Shown here: in pieces, positions 54,175 to 64,000 of the stretch
Layout: the number at the start of each line of letters is the position of its first letter
How positions within the stretch are numbered: position 1 is the stretch's first letter
From: Allochromatium humboldtianum
GTDB taxonomy: Bacteria > Pseudomonadota > Gammaproteobacteria > Chromatiales > Chromatiaceae
Reading direction: 5' to 3'
NCBI RefSeq assembly: GCF_013385175.1
Contig: NZ_JABZEO010000003.1
Span: 186,001-250,000 of the forward strand
DNA length: 64,000 nucleotides
Made by a program: the position numbers and the translations under genes
The notes under the pieces: generated by a model
Told to the model about the DNA's origin: nothing
Database searches by the model: none
Seen by the model: only the letters and a program-made list of their open reading frames with translations

Positions 54175-54924
54175 TCAGCCGGCGCCACCCTCGCGATGGG
54201 CCAGTATGAATTCATCGAGTAACGTGCGCTCGGCCTCGCTGAGCCCGCGGCGCTCGAGTAGATCCGGACGGCGCCGCCAGGTCCGTCCCAGCGCCTGCCG
54301 CAGCCGCCAACGCTCGATGGCGGCATGGTCGCCACCGAGCAGCACGGAGGGAACCGAGCCTTCCTCGATCCGCTCCGGGCGGGTGTAATGTGGGCAATCC
54401 AAGAGCCCATCCATGTGCGAATCCTGTCGCGCCGAATCGACGTGACCGAGCGCGCCCGGCAGCAACCGGATGACTGCGTCCATGACCACCATCGCCGGCA
54501 GCTCGCCACCGCTCAGGACATAGTCGCCGATCGACCATTCCTCGTCGACGTGGGACTCGATCAGACGCTCGTCGACGCCTTCGTAGCGTCCGGCGAGCAG
54601 GATCCAACCGGGACGCGCGACGATCTCCAGCATCGCGGCCTGATCGAGCACGCGCCCCTGGGGCGACAGATAGGCGACCCGGCTCTGTGGCACCGCCGCC
54701 CGCGCGGCCCGAATCGCTTCACGCAGCGGCTCGACCTTCATCACCATCCCCGGCCCGCCGCCATAGGGACGGTCGTCGACGGTGCGATGGACGTCGTGCG
54801 TGAAGTCGCGCGGATTCCACAGATGCAGCTCGGCCAGTCCGCGCGCCAGCGCCCGTCCCGTCACGCCCTGATCCGAGAGGATGCGAAACAGATCAGGAAA
54901 GAGCGTGATGACGTCGAAGCGCAT
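54175..54924 (-). CDS. trmD: tRNA (guanine37-N1)-methyltransferase
   Basis: Forms m1G37 in tRNA and prevents frameshifting. The 249-residue protein has the trefoil-knot SAM site: [26 protein letters not shown] and [17 protein letters not shown], and GGGPGMVMK. It lies between rimM and rplS in the usual order. Confidence 0.98.
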   Translation of the reverse strand: MRFDVITLFPDLFRILSDQGVTGRALARGLAELHLWNPRDFTHDVHRTVDDRPYGGGPGMVMKVEPLREAIRAARAAVPQSRVAYLSPQGRVLDQAAMLEIVARPGWILLAGRYEGVDERLIESHVDEEWSIGDYVLSGGELPAMVVMDAVIRLLPGALGHVDSARQDSHMDGLLDCPHYTRPERIEEGSVPSVLLGGDHAAIERWRLRQALGRTWRRRPDLLERRGLSEAERTLLDEFILAHREGGAG

Positions 54925-54987
54925 GGGTGTCTGGAATCCAGGAGGTTCGATCGAGAACTGAGAACGAACCTTTGGGCCGACCCGGAC

Positions 54988-55497
54988 TCAGAACTCCGGA
55001 TCCCAGTCGACCCGGATCAGACGCTGATCGAAGTCCACGTCCAGAATCACGTCGCCCCAGACGAAGGGAATCAGACGCTCGCGTTCACCCTCGACCACCA
55101 GCACGTCGTTCGCACCGGTCGAGAACAGATGCGAGACCTGTCCAAGTTCGACATCGGACTGGGTGACGACGGCCAGACCTTCCAGGTCGATCCAATAGAA
55201 TTCGTCCGGACGTGGCGGCGGAAGCTGATCGCGTCGAATCGCGATTTCCTGGCCGATCAGAACGGCGGCTTGATCGCGGTCTTCACACCCATCCAGACGG
55301 GCGATGAGTCCCTTGCCATGCAGCTTGCCTTCGGCTACGCGACGCACTGCACCTTCAGGCCCCAACAACCAAGGCGAGTAGCGCAGGATGCCTTCGCGCG
55401 GATCGGTCTCGGAATAGACCTTGACCCATCCCTTGACGCCATAGAGCCCTGACACGCGCCCAAGCACGATCCGAGCGGACGGCGGCTCTTCGGACAC
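54988..55497 (-). CDS. rimM: 16S rRNA processing protein RimM
   Basis: Assembly factor for the 30S head, of about 169 residues. PRC-barrel features: VLGRVSGLYGVKGWVKVYSETDP at the N-terminus, and DEFYWIDLEGLAVV, ILDVDFDQRLIRVDWDPEF at the C-terminus. Start is set at GTG 55497 (VSEEPPSARIVLG), 30 bp after the rpsP stop; ATGs further upstream lie within rpsP. Confidence 0.95.
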   Translation of the reverse strand: MSEEPPSARIVLGRVSGLYGVKGWVKVYSETDPREGILRYSPWLLGPEGAVRRVAEGKLHGKGLIARLDGCEDRDQAAVLIGQEIAIRRDQLPPPRPDEFYWIDLEGLAVVTQSDVELGQVSHLFSTGANDVLVVEGERERLIPFVWGDVILDVDFDQRLIRVDWDPEF

Positions 55498-55526
55498 CCT
55501 GATCGAGCCTCGCGAGCGAACCGAAC

Positions 55527-55787
55527 TCAAGCGGCCGCCGCGGCCTCGCGCGTCGCCTGCTTGATCAACTGCTTGACACGATCGGTCGGCTGCGCACCCT
55601 TGCGGATCCACTCCTGTGCCAGCGCGGTGTCGAGCCGCAGCGGGATCTCGCCGCCGCGCGCGTTCGGGTTGAAGAAACCGAGTCGCTCGATATAGCGACC
55701 ATCACGCTTGGAGCGGATGTCGGCGACGACGATCTGGTAGAAAGGGTTCTTCTTCGAACCACCACGTGACAAACGAATCGTGACCAT
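55527..55787 (-). CDS. rpsP: Ribosomal protein S16
   Basis: An 86-residue small-subunit protein: [36 protein letters not shown] and a C-terminal [18 protein letters not shown]. Start ATG 55787 gives the normal length; AGGA lies 6 nt upstream. First gene of the rpsP-rimM-trmD-rplS operon. Confidence 0.98.
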   Translation of the reverse strand: MVTIRLSRGGSKKNPFYQIVVADIRSKRDGRYIERLGFFNPNARGGEIPLRLDTALAQEWIRKGAQPTDRVKQLIKQATREAAAAA

Positions 55788-56065
55788 GTGCTGTCCTGGC
55801 TCAAGAGCTGGATAGGGAGTCTCGCGGAAGGCCCGCGGGTAAACGCGCAAATATACAGAATTATGCGCGAAATGGAAGACCCGATCGAACATCGGACGCT
55901 CCTGCCAGCCGGCGGACCAGACCAAAAATGGCATGCGTGTCACAGTTTCGTGAAGAAACGACCCGAATCGTCTCTTGGGAGTGACACTTTCGCCTCAGAG
56001 TTGTTAAGCTGAATGGCAGCGAGGATCTTCCCACAAACGACTCTGACCAGAACCAGGACACTCCC
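55788..56065. other. Divergent rpsP / vpsR-like control region
   Basis: 278 bp with no credible gene, holding promoters for the ribosomal operon and the AAA+ regulator. I see no reliable operator or riboswitch in it. Confidence 0.5.
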
Positions 56066-57484
<1,419 letters not shown>

Positions 57485-57567
57485 CATCACGCGCATTGCC
57501 CAGAGGGGCTCGGGTTACGTATCCTCCCCTATCCGCTCCCGACCGAGGACAGATAGGGTAAGGGTTC

Positions 57568-59346
57568 ATGTCAGTCAACGCCTGGCTCAAATCGCAACGA
57601 CCGCTCGCCGGCAAGGCACTCCTGCTGACCGTTTGGCTCAACACGGCCAACGGTCTGCTGGCCATCAATCAGGCCTGGGCGCTGGCCGTGGTCCTGGATG
57701 CCGTCATCTTCAAGGACGCCGACCTGAGCGAGGTCCACCACTGGCTGTGGGGACTGCTGGCGCTCTTCGGCACGCGCGCGCTCATCGTCTGGCTCGCCGA
57801 GCGCTCGGCCTTCCAGGCCGCCGCCTCGGTGCGCGCCACACTGCGCGATCAGGTGCACCGTCATCTGCAACGGCTCGGGCCGACCTACCTCTCCGGCCAG
57901 CGCAGCGGCGCCCTGGTCGAGACCCTGACCAAGGGCATCGACGACCTGGAGGGCTATTACGCCCGCTTCGTCCCGGCCATGACGCTGGTGATGATCCTGC
58001 CCCTGGCCATCCTCACCGCCGTGATGCCGATGGACTGGCTCGCCGGGCTGGTGCTGCTGTTCACGGCGCCGTTGATCCCGCTGTTCATGATCCTGATCGG
58101 CTCGGGGGCCCAGGCACGTAATCAGCGCCAGTGGAAACAGCTCGCGCGCATGAGCGCGCACTTCCTCGACGTCATCCAGGGGCTGACCACGCTCAAGCTC
58201 TTCGGCGCCAGCCGGCGCGAGGTCGCTGTCATCGCGCGCATCTCCGACGACTATCGCCACAGCACCATGCAGGTGCTGCGCGTGGCCTTTCTGTCCTCGG
58301 CGGTGCTGGAGTTCTTCGCCAGCGTCGGCATCGCCATCGTCGCGGTCCTGATCGGCTTCCGGCTCTATGGTCTGGCGGTGCCGGTGCCGGCCTGGATCCC
58401 CATCCCCGAGATCACCTATCTGCAAGGGCTGTTCGTGCTGATGCTCGCCCCCGAGTTCTATGCGCCGCTGCGCAATCTGGGCACCCAGTATCATGCGCGT
58501 ATGGGCGCGGTGGCCGCCGCCGAACAGTTGATCCAGGTGCTGGACGCCGAGCCGACCCGCATCGATCCGGGCACCGAGCCGCTGGCCGCCGCCCGTCCGC
58601 TCGGTGTGCGCTTCGAGGACGTGCATTTCAGTTATGAGCCTGGACGCGAGGCGCTCCAGGGTCTCAACTTCGACATCCCGCCGGGGCAACGCATTGCGCT
58701 GGTCGGCACCAGCGGCGCGGGCAAGACCACGGTGGTCAATCTGCTGCTCGGGTTCCTGGTTCCGACCGGAGGACGCATCCTGATCGGCGAACAGGCGCTC
58801 GCCGGGATCGATCTGGAGGACTGGCGCCGTCATCTGGCCTGGGTGCCGCAGCAGCCGCGCCTGTTCCAGGGCAGCATCGCCGACAACATCCGACTCGGGC
58901 GTCCCGAGGCCGAGCCGGACGCCGTGCGCGAGGCGGCCCGGCGCGCACGGGCGGCTGAATTCATCGACGCCCTGCCGCTGGGCTATGACAGCCCGGTCGG
59001 CGAGCGCGGCGCGGGACTCTCGGGCGGGCAGATCCAGCGCATCGCCCTGGCCCGCGCCTTTCTGCGCGATGCCCCGCTGGTGATCCTCGACGAGGCCACG
59101 GCCAACCTCGACCCCGAGAGCGAGCGTCTGGTCCAGGAAGGCATCGACGAGTTGGCGCTCGACCGCACCCTGCTGGTGATCGCGCACCGGCTCAATACGG
59201 TACGCCGCGCCGATCGCATCCTGGTACTCGACCAGGGGCGGATCGTCGAACAGGGAACACATGATGAACTGGCCGGCACCGGCGGACTCTATGCGCGGAT
59301 GATCGCCGCCCACGGCCCGCGCGCACATGAGGGTGAGCAGGCATGA
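57568..59346 (+). CDS. cydD: ABC exporter subunit CydD
   Basis: Half of the heterodimeric CydDC transporter that exports cysteine and glutathione and is needed to assemble cytochrome bd. The 592-residue protein has six membrane helices in the first 320 residues, Walker A GTSGAGKTT, signature LSGGQIQR and Walker B PLVILDEATANLD. The CydD-type N-terminus carries FVPAMTLVMILPLAI. It overlaps cydC by 4 bp. No cytochrome bd genes are in the window. Confidence 0.93.
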   Translation: MSVNAWLKSQRPLAGKALLLTVWLNTANGLLAINQAWALAVVLDAVIFKDADLSEVHHWLWGLLALFGTRALIVWLAERSAFQAAASVRATLRDQVHRHLQRLGPTYLSGQRSGALVETLTKGIDDLEGYYARFVPAMTLVMILPLAILTAVMPMDWLAGLVLLFTAPLIPLFMILIGSGAQARNQRQWKQLARMSAHFLDVIQGLTTLKLFGASRREVAVIARISDDYRHSTMQVLRVAFLSSAVLEFFASVGIAIVAVLIGFRLYGLAVPVPAWIPIPEITYLQGLFVLMLAPEFYAPLRNLGTQYHARMGAVAAAEQLIQVLDAEPTRIDPGTEPLAAARPLGVRFEDVHFSYEPGREALQGLNFDIPPGQRIALVGTSGAGKTTVVNLLLGFLVPTGGRILIGEQALAGIDLEDWRRHLAWVPQQPRLFQGSIADNIRLGRPEAEPDAVREAARRARAAEFIDALPLGYDSPVGERGAGLSGGQIQRIALARAFLRDAPLVILDEATANLDPESERLVQEGIDELALDRTLLVIAHRLNTVRRADRILVLDQGRIVEQGTHDELAGTGGLYARMIAAHGPRAHEGEQA

Positions 59347-61079
59347 ACGAACTGCGCCGCTTGTGGCAACTCTTCCGGCCGTATCGAGTCTGGATGCTGG
59401 TCGGCACCCTGGCTGCCATCCTGACCCTGCTGGCCAATGTGACGCTCATAGCCGCCGCCGGCTGGTTCCTGACCGCGATGGCCGCTGCCGGCGCGGCGGG
59501 CGTGGCCATGAACTATTTCACCCCGGCGGCGCTGATCCGGGGCAGTGCCATGATCCGCACCGCCGGACGCTATGGCGAGCGGCTCGTCAACCATGAGGCG
59601 ACCTTCCGGCTGATCGCCAGTCTGCGCGTCTGGTTCTATCAGCATCTCGAACCGCTCGCCCCGGCGCGGCTCCAGCAGTATCACAGCGGCGATCTGCTGA
59701 GCCGCATCCGCGCCGACATCGACGCGCTCGACAATCTCTATGTGCGGGTGCTGGTGCCGGTCGCGGTGGCCAATGTCAGTATCGTGCTGTTCACGATATT
59801 TCTGCTCTTCTACCATCCACTGCTGGCGCTCTCCGGCCTGACCTTTCTGGTACTGGCCGGGGTGGGACTGCCGATCTGGTCTCAGGCACGCGGCCTGGTC
59901 CCTGGACGGCGCATCGCCGAGGACGAGGCGGCCTTGCGCACGGCGGTCATCGATGGTGTCCAGGGTCTGGCCGAACTCACGCTCTATGGAGCCGCCGAGC
60001 GTCAGGCCCAGCATATCGACAGTCTGAGCCGACGTCTGATCGCCGATCAGACCCGTCTCTCCAGCGATCATGGCCTGACTCAGGCCGCCGTCGGACTCTG
60101 CGCCAGCCTGAGCCTGTGGGTGCTGCTGTGGATCGCCATCCCGCTGGTCGACGACGGACGGCTCATGCCGCCGCAACTGGCGATGCTGGCGCTCTTTACG
60201 CTCGCCAGCTTCGAAGCCGTCGCCCCCCTGCCCCAGGCGTTCCAGATGCTCGGGCGCACCCTGGCCGCCGCGCACCGGCTGTTCGCCATCGTCGACACTG
60301 AGCCGGCCGTCGCCGAACCGAGCACCCCCTCGCCCCGGCCCGAACGCTTCGATATCGAGTTCGCGGATGTGCGCTTCAGCTACCCGGACACGCCACGCCC
60401 GGCCGTCTCAGGCATCCGGCTCCAGGTGCCCCAAGGCACGCGCGCGGCGGTGATCGGCGCGACCGGCTCGGGCAAGAGCACGCTGTTCAATCTGCTGCTG
60501 CGCTTCTGGGCGCCGGATTCGGGCAGCATCCGCGTCGGCGGTCACGACATCCTGGACTTCCATGGCGACGACCTGCGCCGCCACATCGCCGTGGTCAGTC
60601 AGCACACCCATCTGTTCGACGCCACCATCCGCGAGAATCTGCTGATCGCCAACCCGGACGCTCCGCAGGCGGCGATCGAAGCAGCCTGCCGCGTGGCCCA
60701 GATCCACGACTTCATCGCCGAACTGCCCGAGGGTTATGACACCTGGGTCGGCGAGACCGGCGTGCGACTCTCGGGCGGTCAGGGACGGCGGATCGCCGTG
60801 GCGCGCGCCCTGCTCAAGGACGCGCCCATCCTGCTGCTCGACGAGCCGACCGAGGGTTTGGACGCCGCCACCGAGCGCGATCTGATGCAGGCGCTCGATA
60901 CCCTCATGGTCGGACGCACCGTGCTGCTCATCACCCATCGTCCGGCCGGACTGGACTGGGTCGATCAGGTCCTGGTGCTCGATCAGGGACGCGAGCTGGC
61001 GCGCGGTGATGTCTCGGTCGTTCCGCAGGCGATGCAGGCCGCCCTGCTACCGTTGCGTGCCGAAGCCGAGACGCGCTGA
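59343..61079 (+). CDS. cydC: ABC exporter subunit CydC
   Basis: Partner of CydD, 578 residues. It has six N-terminal membrane helices with the CydC-type stretch NYFTPAALIRGSAMIRTAGRY, Walker A GATGSGKST, signature LSGGQGRR and Walker B PILLLDEPTEGLD. Start overlaps the cydD stop (ATGA). Ends 9 bp before a convergent gene. Confidence 0.93.
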   Translation: MNELRRLWQLFRPYRVWMLVGTLAAILTLLANVTLIAAAGWFLTAMAAAGAAGVAMNYFTPAALIRGSAMIRTAGRYGERLVNHEATFRLIASLRVWFYQHLEPLAPARLQQYHSGDLLSRIRADIDALDNLYVRVLVPVAVANVSIVLFTIFLLFYHPLLALSGLTFLVLAGVGLPIWSQARGLVPGRRIAEDEAALRTAVIDGVQGLAELTLYGAAERQAQHIDSLSRRLIADQTRLSSDHGLTQAAVGLCASLSLWVLLWIAIPLVDDGRLMPPQLAMLALFTLASFEAVAPLPQAFQMLGRTLAAAHRLFAIVDTEPAVAEPSTPSPRPERFDIEFADVRFSYPDTPRPAVSGIRLQVPQGTRAAVIGATGSGKSTLFNLLLRFWAPDSGSIRVGGHDILDFHGDDLRRHIAVVSQHTHLFDATIRENLLIANPDAPQAAIEAACRVAQIHDFIAELPEGYDTWVGETGVRLSGGQGRRIAVARALLKDAPILLLDEPTEGLDAATERDLMQALDTLMVGRTVLLITHRPAGLDWVDQVLVLDQGRELARGDVSVVPQAMQAALLPLRAEAETR

Positions 61080-61088
61080 GTTTCGAGG

Positions 61089-61571
61089 CTAGAACACACT
61101 CGGATCACGACGACGGACGGGACGCGCCGCCTGTGCCTCGGGCGGTCGCCGTCGCGGCTCGGGCGTCTGGCGGAAGAACTCGACCAGCCCCACGATCAGA
61201 CAGGTCAGCGACACGCCGAGTCCGAGCGCGGAGTACACCGCCATGTGCAGCAACTGGGCCTTCCACGCCTGGATCTGAGGCCAGTTGTTGAGACGCACCC
61301 GGACCATCTCGGGAGTGACGAAATAGGCCAGCCCCTCCGATCCCAGCGCCGTTAGCGAGTTACGCGCCAAATGGTCGGCAAGCGGCTCATTGTCGAGCAA
61401 GAGTTGAAAGTTCCCGCTGGTCTGCTCAAGCGGCAGGGCCATTTCGATGGGCGTCCATTCGACCTGGGGCGCGCCCCAGATGGCACGGCCATAGTCCAGG
61501 CCGAACTGAGTCCCGGCGATCGGGGTGCCCACCAACCCGATGATCATCAACAGATTCATCTTACGTTTCAT
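61089..61571 (-). CDS. Two-pass membrane protein of unknown function
   Basis: A 160-residue protein I do not recognise. An N-terminal signal anchor (MNLLMIIGLVGTPIAGTQFG) is followed by a soluble central part of about 90 residues and a second membrane helix (MAVYSALGLGVSLTCLIVGLVEFF). The C-terminal tail is Pro/Arg-rich (PEPRRRPPEAQAARPVRRRD). The ATG at 61571 lies inside a dispersed 23-bp repeat and lacks a ribosome-binding site; ATG 61559 is an alternative start. Confidence 0.6.
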   Translation of the reverse strand: MKRKMNLLMIIGLVGTPIAGTQFGLDYGRAIWGAPQVEWTPIEMALPLEQTSGNFQLLLDNEPLADHLARNSLTALGSEGLAYFVTPEMVRVRLNNWPQIQAWKAQLLHMAVYSALGLGVSLTCLIVGLVEFFRQTPEPRRRPPEAQAARPVRRRDPSVF

Positions 61572-61590
61572 CAGTCTTGCGCGAAAAACC
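61568..61590 (-). repeat. Copy 2 of a dispersed 23-bp repeat
   Basis: The minus-strand sequence from GGTTTTTCGC to AAGACTGATGA matches 15836-15858 (plus strand) at 22 of 23 positions. Copy 1 closes the IscB element's right end; this copy covers the start codon of the neighbouring membrane protein gene. Confidence 0.85.
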
Positions 61591-61683
61591 GCTCCGTTCA
61601 GATGGTAAATCGCCGCCGGAACGCGCCAGCGGCTCGATGGCTCGGTACAATGGTCCACTTTTTTGTGCACTCATGGAACCATC

Positions 61684-62670
61684 ATGGCGAAATATCACAT
61701 CTACGGCATCGGCAATGCCTTGGTCGACATGGAATACGAAGTCACGCCCGAGGATCTGGGCATCCTCGGCATCGACAAGGGCGTCATGACCCTGGTCGAC
61801 GAACACCAGCAGCTCAGCATCATGGAGCATCTCAAGTCGCACCATCCTCAGCGCGGCTCGGGCGGCTCGGCCGCCAACTCCATCATCGCCTTCAGCCAGT
61901 TCGGCGGGAAGGGTTTCTATTCCTGCAAGGTCGCCGACGACGAGCTGGGCCACTTCTACATGAAGGATCTGATCGAGGGCGGCGTGGACACCAATCACCA
62001 TACCGAGAAGGATCAGGGCCACACCGGGCGCTGCGTGGTGCTGGTGACGCCGGACAGCGATCGCACCATGTGCACCTTCCTGGGCGTGAGCGGCAACCTC
62101 TCGACCCAGGAGCTGGTCGAGGAGGCACTGTGCGATTCGGACTGGTTCTATACCGAAGGCTATCTGGTCACATCCGACTCGGCGCGCGCGGCTTCGATCG
62201 AGGCCAAGCGGATCGCCGAGGCGGCGGGCGTCAAGACCGCCATCTCGCTGTCGGACCCCAACATGGTCAAGTTCTTCAAGCCCGGACTGCTGGAGATGAT
62301 CGGCTCGGGCGTGGATCTACTGTTCGCCAACGAGTTCGAGGCCATGGGCATGGCCGGCTCGGACGATCTGCATCAGGCGGTCGATTATCTCAAGACCATC
62401 GCGCGCCACTTCGCCATCACCCGCGGTCCCAAGGGGGCGCTGGTCTGGGACGGTCGGGCGCTGATCGAGATCGACCCTGTCAGAGTCGAGCCCGTGGACA
62501 CGGTCGGTGCGGGGGATATGTTCGCGGGCGCCTTCCTCTACGGGCTGAGCCAGGGCTGGAGCCACCAGCGCGCGGGCGATCTTGCCTCGGCCGCCTCTGC
62601 CAGACTGGTGACGACGCTCGGGCCGCGCCTCCCGACCGAAGAGACCCTGTCCATCCTGAAGGCCTTCTGA
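61684..62670 (+). CDS. PfkB-family kinase, adenosine kinase-like
   Basis: A 328-residue ribokinase-fold sugar/nucleoside kinase. Motifs: YGIGNALVDMEYEV at the N-terminus, GGSAANSI (substrate/ATP contact) and the catalytic DTVGAGDMFAGAFLYGL, with the general-base Asp. The pattern fits bacterial adenosine kinase-like PfkB enzymes, which would salvage adenosine to AMP. The symbol is withheld because substrate assignment within PfkB is uncertain. Start ATG 61684 matches the family; an upstream frame extension is not conserved. Confidence 0.85.
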   Translation: MAKYHIYGIGNALVDMEYEVTPEDLGILGIDKGVMTLVDEHQQLSIMEHLKSHHPQRGSGGSAANSIIAFSQFGGKGFYSCKVADDELGHFYMKDLIEGGVDTNHHTEKDQGHTGRCVVLVTPDSDRTMCTFLGVSGNLSTQELVEEALCDSDWFYTEGYLVTSDSARAASIEAKRIAEAAGVKTAISLSDPNMVKFFKPGLLEMIGSGVDLLFANEFEAMGMAGSDDLHQAVDYLKTIARHFAITRGPKGALVWDGRALIEIDPVRVEPVDTVGAGDMFAGAFLYGLSQGWSHQRAGDLASAASARLVTTLGPRLPTEETLSILKAF

Positions 62671-62691
62671 GCTGCGCCGGTGCGGTCGATC

Positions 62692-62711
62692 CGGTCGCGA
62701 AACTGCGACCG
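62692..62711 (+). terminator. Hairpin after the PfkB kinase gene
   Basis: A 7-bp stem CGGTCGC/GCGACCG with a 6-nt loop, 22 bp past the stop codon. No U tract, so intrinsic termination is uncertain. Confidence 0.4.
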
Positions 62712-62833
62712 AGTCGACACACTGCGCGATCGAATAAAGCTAGCATTACGATCAGGTATCCATGTCCCGGTCATGGGTTCCAGCCCCGTCACGCATGGCA
62801 ACCGGCTGGAGTCCACATGACAGGAGTAATCCA

Positions 62834-63760
62834 ATGCTCAGCTTCGACGCCCAATCCATCCCTTCGCCGCTCGCCATCCGCGAGTGCGCGCGGCCGCGCT
62901 TCGACACGGATCTGGAGGCGCTGAAGGACTGGCTGGCCGGACTCAGGACGCGCGGCGGACGTCAGGCCGGTCCCGCGCTCGTCCTGGCGCTGGAGAGTCT
63001 GCGCAAGGCTGAGCTGTCGGCCAGCCGCCGCCTCAGCATCCTGTCGCTGCTGAAGGTTCCAGTGCTCAAGACCTGTGCCGGACTGCCCAAGCCCTATACG
63101 GACGAGGCGGGCGAAACCGACGGCGCCCGCGGTCTCACCATGGAGCAGCGGCTCGGACGCCTGATGTTCGTCAACCTCGATCGTGCGCTGCACCAGCTCG
63201 ACAAGGAGCATCCGGTCCCGAACGAACGCCGGCAACACCAGCGCCTGTGGCTGATCCGCAATCTGTTCCGCTTCGCCAACCGCCAGATCCGCTATGCGAT
63301 CCTATGGAAGAAGACGCCGCCGGCGGGCACCTGGCGCGATCTGCACGAGCTGCATCTCTACCTGACCTCGCGCCGGCCCACTTCACTCTGGGATCTCGAC
63401 GAACGGCCGGAGACCATCGGCGAATTCGATCATGAGATCGAGTACAAGACCCTGCTGCTGCTGGGTCTGGCCGCCAAGCTCAAGGACTCGGCGCCTCAGA
63501 GCGAATACTTCATGGACGGACTGCCGGCCTGGGCGGTCCAGACCCGACTGGAGGATCCGCATACCATGCTGGGTCGTCTGCGCCTGTTCATCGTCGAGGT
63601 CTCGGCCGACGAGCCGCCGCGCCAGCTCATGGGCAGTCTGGACACGGCCTTTCGCGGCTGGGTACTGCGACCACCCTACCCCTATATCCATGAACTCGAA
63701 AGCGGCCCGTTCGGAGCGAGCGTCTTCGGTGGACGGCCGCTCGGGCTCGAAAGTCTTTGA
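62834..63760 (+). CDS. Conserved protein of unknown function
   Basis: A 308-residue cytoplasmic protein I cannot assign. It is mostly helical, with no signal peptide, membrane helix or known catalytic motif. Helical stretches include LEALKDWLAGLRTRGGRQAG, WLIRNLFRFANRQIRYAILW and HELHLYLTSRRPTSLW; an aromatic/Pro-rich end (FRGWVLRPPYPYIHELES) closes it. CAGGAG lies 8 nt before ATG 62834. It is 5 bp upstream of tsaB, so the two are probably co-transcribed. Confidence 0.75.
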   Translation: MLSFDAQSIPSPLAIRECARPRFDTDLEALKDWLAGLRTRGGRQAGPALVLALESLRKAELSASRRLSILSLLKVPVLKTCAGLPKPYTDEAGETDGARGLTMEQRLGRLMFVNLDRALHQLDKEHPVPNERRQHQRLWLIRNLFRFANRQIRYAILWKKTPPAGTWRDLHELHLYLTSRRPTSLWDLDERPETIGEFDHEIEYKTLLLLGLAAKLKDSAPQSEYFMDGLPAWAVQTRLEDPHTMLGRLRLFIVEVSADEPPRQLMGSLDTAFRGWVLRPPYPYIHELESGPFGASVFGGRPLGLESL

Positions 63761-63765
63761 ATCAC

Positions 63766-64000
63766 ATGAAACTACTCGCCATCGACACCTCGAACGAAAC
63801 CTGTTCAGCCGCGCTCCTCGTCGACCAGGGCGTCGTTCAGGAACTCACCCTTGCCCCCCGCCGCCATGGCGAACTCATCCTCGGCATGATGCAGCGCCTG
63901 TTGGAACAGGCAGGCCTGGAGCTACGCACTCTGGATGCCCTGGCCTTCGGCTGTGGTCCGGGCTCCTTCACCGGCATCCGCATCGCGACCTCGGTCATCC
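63766..64000 (+). CDS. tsaB: tRNA t6A synthesis protein TsaB (3' end cut by window)
   Basis: The N-terminal 78 codons of TsaB, partner of TsaD in making t6A37 of tRNAs that read ANN codons. Family motifs LLAIDTSNETCSAALL, RRHGELIL and GCGPGSFTGIRIA are clear. TrmO, which methylates t6A in tRNA-Thr, is also encoded in this window at 23616. Confidence 0.95.
   Translation, partial: MKLLAIDTSNETCSAALLVDQGVVQELTLAPRRHGELILGMMQRLLEQAGLELRTLDALAFGCGPGSFTGIRIATSVI

Overview
The window is a GC-rich chromosome segment from a gammaproteobacterium. Sulfate assimilation, selenocysteine-dependent formate oxidation, c-type cytochromes, cydDC and a large chemosensory cluster together fit a purple sulfur bacterium of the Chromatiaceae (Allochromatium/Thiocystis type). 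That placement is inferred from gene content and composition; no rRNA is present.

Region 1 (1-5679): a sulfate assimilation operon cysI(partial)-cysH-cysD-cysN on the plus strand. It runs tail to tail into selD on the minus strand. selD has an in-frame TGA in its active-site motif, so it is itself a selenoprotein.

Region 2 (5926-10532 and 16878-21235): a respiratory formate dehydrogenase operon. The catalytic subunit is read through a TGA (Sec) at 6514-6516, followed by the Fe-S subunit and cytochrome b subunit. About 6.3 kb further on come fdhE, selA, selB and the tRNA-Sec gene, closely packed. With selD, this gives maturation factor, Sec machinery and Sec substrates in one locus.

Region 3 (10605-16842): an accessory insert between the two halves of the formate locus. 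It holds an AT-rich retropepsin/SH3/SPOR protein, two VapC-type toxin-antitoxin pairs, a Cache chemoreceptor and an IscB element with its omega-RNA region. A truncated copy of the fdhE 5' end (12229-12297) ends in a terminator and marks the rearrangement.

Region 4 (21310-24323): DHH-CBS phosphoesterase, a tetraheme NapC/NirT-like cytochrome with a monoheme cytochrome c, and TrmO.

Region 5 (24434-41419): sixteen closely spaced plus-strand genes joining a chemosensory pathway to a stressosome module. The pathway has three CheY-like proteins, CheC, a diguanylate cyclase, a soluble receptor with two signalling tips, a triple-CheW scaffold, CheB, a HEAT protein, CheR, CheA, a STAS protein and a membrane receptor. 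The stressosome part has RsbR, RsbS, two RsbT-like kinases and an RsbX-like phosphatase. The last gene is a histidine kinase with an RsbU_N-like N-terminus, a plausible RsbT-controlled output.

Region 6 (41420-51764): a defence-island-like stretch. Three tandem dyads 22 bp apart lie upstream of a double-AAA+ ATPase gene. Convergent to it is a minus-strand operon: E2-fold protein with a possible N-terminal ubiquitin-like part, JAB-E1 fusion, AT-rich TPR/Sel1 protein and a large Nudix protein. Upstream are a NYN-domain protein and a small membrane protein, then a DUF1778-GNAT toxin-antitoxin pair. This is the best candidate for an undescribed system.

Region 7 (51930-64000): housekeeping genes. 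These are a CheY-like regulator, sbcB, rpsP-rimM-trmD-rplS, a VpsR-like AAA+ regulator, cydD-cydC, a small membrane protein, an adenosine kinase-like PfkB kinase, an unrecognised conserved protein and the start of tsaB.
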